This document shows positions 30,879 to 32,303 of a DNA stretch of 32,303 bases, one piece after another. The stretch spans positions 1-32,303 of the forward strand of contig SBEG01000036.1 of the NCBI GenBank assembly GCA_009668975.1. The letters are read 5' to 3'. Below the pieces are notes generated by a model. That model was given only the letters and a program-made list of their open reading frames with translations. It was not told where the DNA came from and ran no database searches. Origin of the DNA: Deltaproteobacteria bacterium (GTDB lineage: Bacteria > Desulfobacterota > Desulfuromonadia > Geobacterales > Geobacteraceae). Made by a program: the position numbers and the translations under genes. Position 1 is the first letter of the stretch. The number at the start of each line of letters is the position of its first letter.

Positions 30879-32171
30879 ATGGCGAATGTTGTTGTGGTTG
30901 GCGCCCAGTGGGGCGACGAGGGAAAAGGTAAGGTTGTTGATATTTTTACCGAATATGCTGACGATGTAATCCGCTTTCAGGGCGGAAACAATGCCGGGCA
31001 TACCCTTGTTGTCGGAAATGAAAAAGTGATTCTCCACCTGATTCCGTCCGGTATTCTGCATCCTGGTAAGCGGTGCATTATCGGTAACGGGGTCGTTCTC
31101 GATCCGGAGGTTTTTCTTCAGGAAGTTGCCGCATTGAAAGCCGGGGGCCGTTTGCAGGATGACTCCTGTCTTCTTCTGAGCGAGTCTCTCCACATCATCA
31201 TGCCCTACCACAAGAAGGTTGATATTGCGCGAGAAAAAAAGTCCGGCTCCGGCAAGATCGGCACGACCGGGCGCGGCATCGGGCCCTGCTATGAAGACAA
31301 GATTGGGCGTCGCGGTATCAGGCTTATGGAGTTGCTCGATAAGGACTGCTTTGCCAGGAAGCTTCGGGAAAATCTCGAAGAAAAGAATTTTCTCCTGGAA
31401 AATTATCTAGGCGAGTCTCCACTTGTGTTTGAGGAAATTTTTGAAACGTATTGCGGCTACGCCGATGTTCTGCGCAAGTATGTTGCAGATACTCCCCTCG
31501 TTCTTCGTCAGGATATACTTGCCGGTAAAAAAATTCTTTTCGAAGGTGCCCAAGGCACGATGTTGGATATCGATTATGGCACCTATCCTTTTGTGACCTC
31601 TTCCTCAACCTGTGCAGGCGGTGCATGTACCGGAACGGGTGTCGGTCCGAGAGAGCTTCATGAAATTATCGGCATTTCGAAAGCCTATGTCACCAGAGTA
31701 GGCAGCGGTCCATTCCCCACCGAACTTGAAGACGAGTTTGGCGAAAGACTTCGCACCGCAGGGGGCGAGTTCGGCTCCACTACGGGCCGTCCGCGCAGGT
31801 GCGGCTGGTTTGATGCGCTTGTTGCGCGGTACTCGGTCAGGATCAATGGCTTGACCGGTATTGCATTGACAAAGCTGGATGTATTGAGCGGTTTCGACAC
31901 GATAAAGATCTGTACCGGCTATGAGTTCGAAGGTCGGCTGTTGACGGAACTCCCTGCTTCAATGGAGATTTTTGCCCGTTGCCAGCCGGTGTACGAAGAG
32001 CTTCCCGGCTGGTGTACCGACATTACCTCGGTGCGGAAAATTGAAGATCTGCCCGAGAACGCCCGAAAATATCTGAATAGACTCGAGGAGTTGGTCGAGT
32101 GCCCGATTACTCTCGTTTCCGTTGGTCCCAGGAGGGATGAAACCATCATTCTGGGTAATCCTTTCCTCTAG
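30879..32171 (+). CDS. purA: Adenylosuccinate synthetase
   Basis: Joins IMP and aspartate with GTP to form adenylosuccinate, the first committed step to AMP. The 430 residues match the family. The GTP/phosphate loop WGDEGKGK is at 11-18 with catalytic D13, and H41 lies in GGNNAGHT. Further marks are GTTGRGIGPCYEDK (128-141), FEGAQGTMLDIDYGTYPFVT (about 222-241) and the C-terminal SVGPRRDETI. It starts 2 bp after hisZ and shares its promoter at 29450. The ribosome site is the GGAGACTAGG stretch that spans the hisZ stop codon. No terminator hairpin is seen after its stop; the tRNA promoter follows 30 bp downstream. Confidence 0.98.
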   Translation: MANVVVVGAQWGDEGKGKVVDIFTEYADDVIRFQGGNNAGHTLVVGNEKVILHLIPSGILHPGKRCIIGNGVVLDPEVFLQEVAALKAGGRLQDDSCLLLSESLHIIMPYHKKVDIAREKKSGSGKIGTTGRGIGPCYEDKIGRRGIRLMELLDKDCFARKLRENLEEKNFLLENYLGESPLVFEEIFETYCGYADVLRKYVADTPLVLRQDILAGKKILFEGAQGTMLDIDYGTYPFVTSSSTCAGGACTGTGVGPRELHEIIGISKAYVTRVGSGPFPTELEDEFGERLRTAGGEFGSTTGRPRRCGWFDALVARYSVRINGLTGIALTKLDVLSGFDTIKICTGYEFEGRLLTELPASMEIFARCQPVYEELPGWCTDITSVRKIEDLPENARKYLNRLEELVECPITLVSVGPRRDETIILGNPFL

Positions 32172-32201
32172 CAAAAAAAATTGTGTTGGCGAAAAAAATG
32201 C

Positions 32202-32230
32202 TTGACCCCGGACTCTTGGTATAGTATAAA
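32202..32230 (+). promoter_or_regulatory. Strong promoter for tRNA-Lys
   Basis: TTGACC (32202-32207), a 17-base spacer and TATAAA (32225-32230). The start would be about 15 bases before the mature tRNA at 32252, so a short 5' leader for RNase P is expected. Confidence 0.7.
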
Positions 32231-32251
32231 GTCCATCTTGATTGACACTTC

Positions 32252-32303
32252 GAGCCGCTAGCTCAGTCGGTAGAGCACCTGACTTTTAATCAGGTGGTCG
32301 TTG
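32252..32303 (+). tRNA. tRNA-Lys (anticodon UUU), 3' end cut by window edge
   Basis: The sequence GAGCCGC (acceptor 5' strand), TA, GCTC-loop-GAGC (D arm with AGTCGGTA), A, CCTGA-CTTTTAA-TCAGG (anticodon arm) follows the tRNA plan exactly. The anticodon TTT at 32285-32287 reads AAA/AAG. The variable loop and start of the T arm are visible; the rest lies beyond the window. Confidence 0.95.

Noticed and set aside
1..32303. CRISPR array, prophage, IS element or defence island
   Set aside because: No regularly spaced repeats, transposase, integrase or phage structural genes were seen; the mobile traces are limited to short non-coding repeats.

Overview
The window looks like chromosomal DNA of a bacterium of the Desulfuromonadales/Geobacterales group (Desulfuromonas, Geopsychrobacter or Geobacter type). 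The strongest pointer is a complete porin-cytochrome conduit on the minus strand (16 kb to 18.6 kb). It encodes a beta-barrel porin, an 8-heme periplasmic cytochrome and a 12-heme lipoprotein cytochrome that reads as an OmcB/OmcC homologue. A stand-alone 221-residue siroheme sulfite reductase of the small low-spin type, HisZ next to PurA, and several repeat families fit the same group. GC content looks to be in the mid-50s by eye. Nothing was searched: all names rest on motif and family recognition.

Layout. 1-5.1 kb: the 3' end of pgi, a dodecin, an HD phosphohydrolase, thiol peroxidase, an acyl-CoA synthetase and a CoA-binding protein. 5.2-8.8 kb: a YidE/AspT-type transporter with two TrkA_C domains, the small sulfite reductase, a 4-oxalocrotonate tautomerase, a possible short untranslated RNA, and an unknown protein. 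8.8-12.9 kb: a gene-free 530 bp, a REC-HD-GYP response regulator, an MFS transporter, an unknown protein and an MBL-fold hydrolase. 13-18.9 kb: a DUF3108 protein with a TonB-like membrane anchor, a bidirectional terminator, the omc-oma-omb conduit, and an AT-rich divergent regulatory region. 19-23.2 kb: coaE, an IclR regulator, truD, a 175 bp MITE-like element, trmB, and a previously easy-to-miss frameshifted Cys-rich small gene. 23.3-27 kb: a DEAD-box helicase, queC and folE2 as a translationally coupled operon, a cluster of DnaA boxes, and a DUF2064 nucleotidyltransferase-like protein. 27-32.3 kb: ilvA and trxB divergently arranged, hisZ-purA, and the first two thirds of a tRNA-Lys(UUU).

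How the genes work together. The conduit genes would carry electrons from the periplasm across the outer membrane to extracellular acceptors such as Fe(III) or electrodes. queC and folE2 are both steps of preQ0/queuosine synthesis (folE2 also feeds folate). truD, trmB, queC and the tRNA give the right half a tRNA-modification flavour, but most of it is ordinary housekeeping. I see no phage, IS element, CRISPR array or defence island.

The most interesting observations are: the palindrome overlapping the putative conduit promoter; the DnaA-box cluster after folE2; the frameshifted Cys-rich gene at 23.0-23.2 kb; the tightly spaced promoter and terminator at 8.07-8.18 kb; the TonB-like anchor on the DUF3108 protein; and three families of palindromic repeats.
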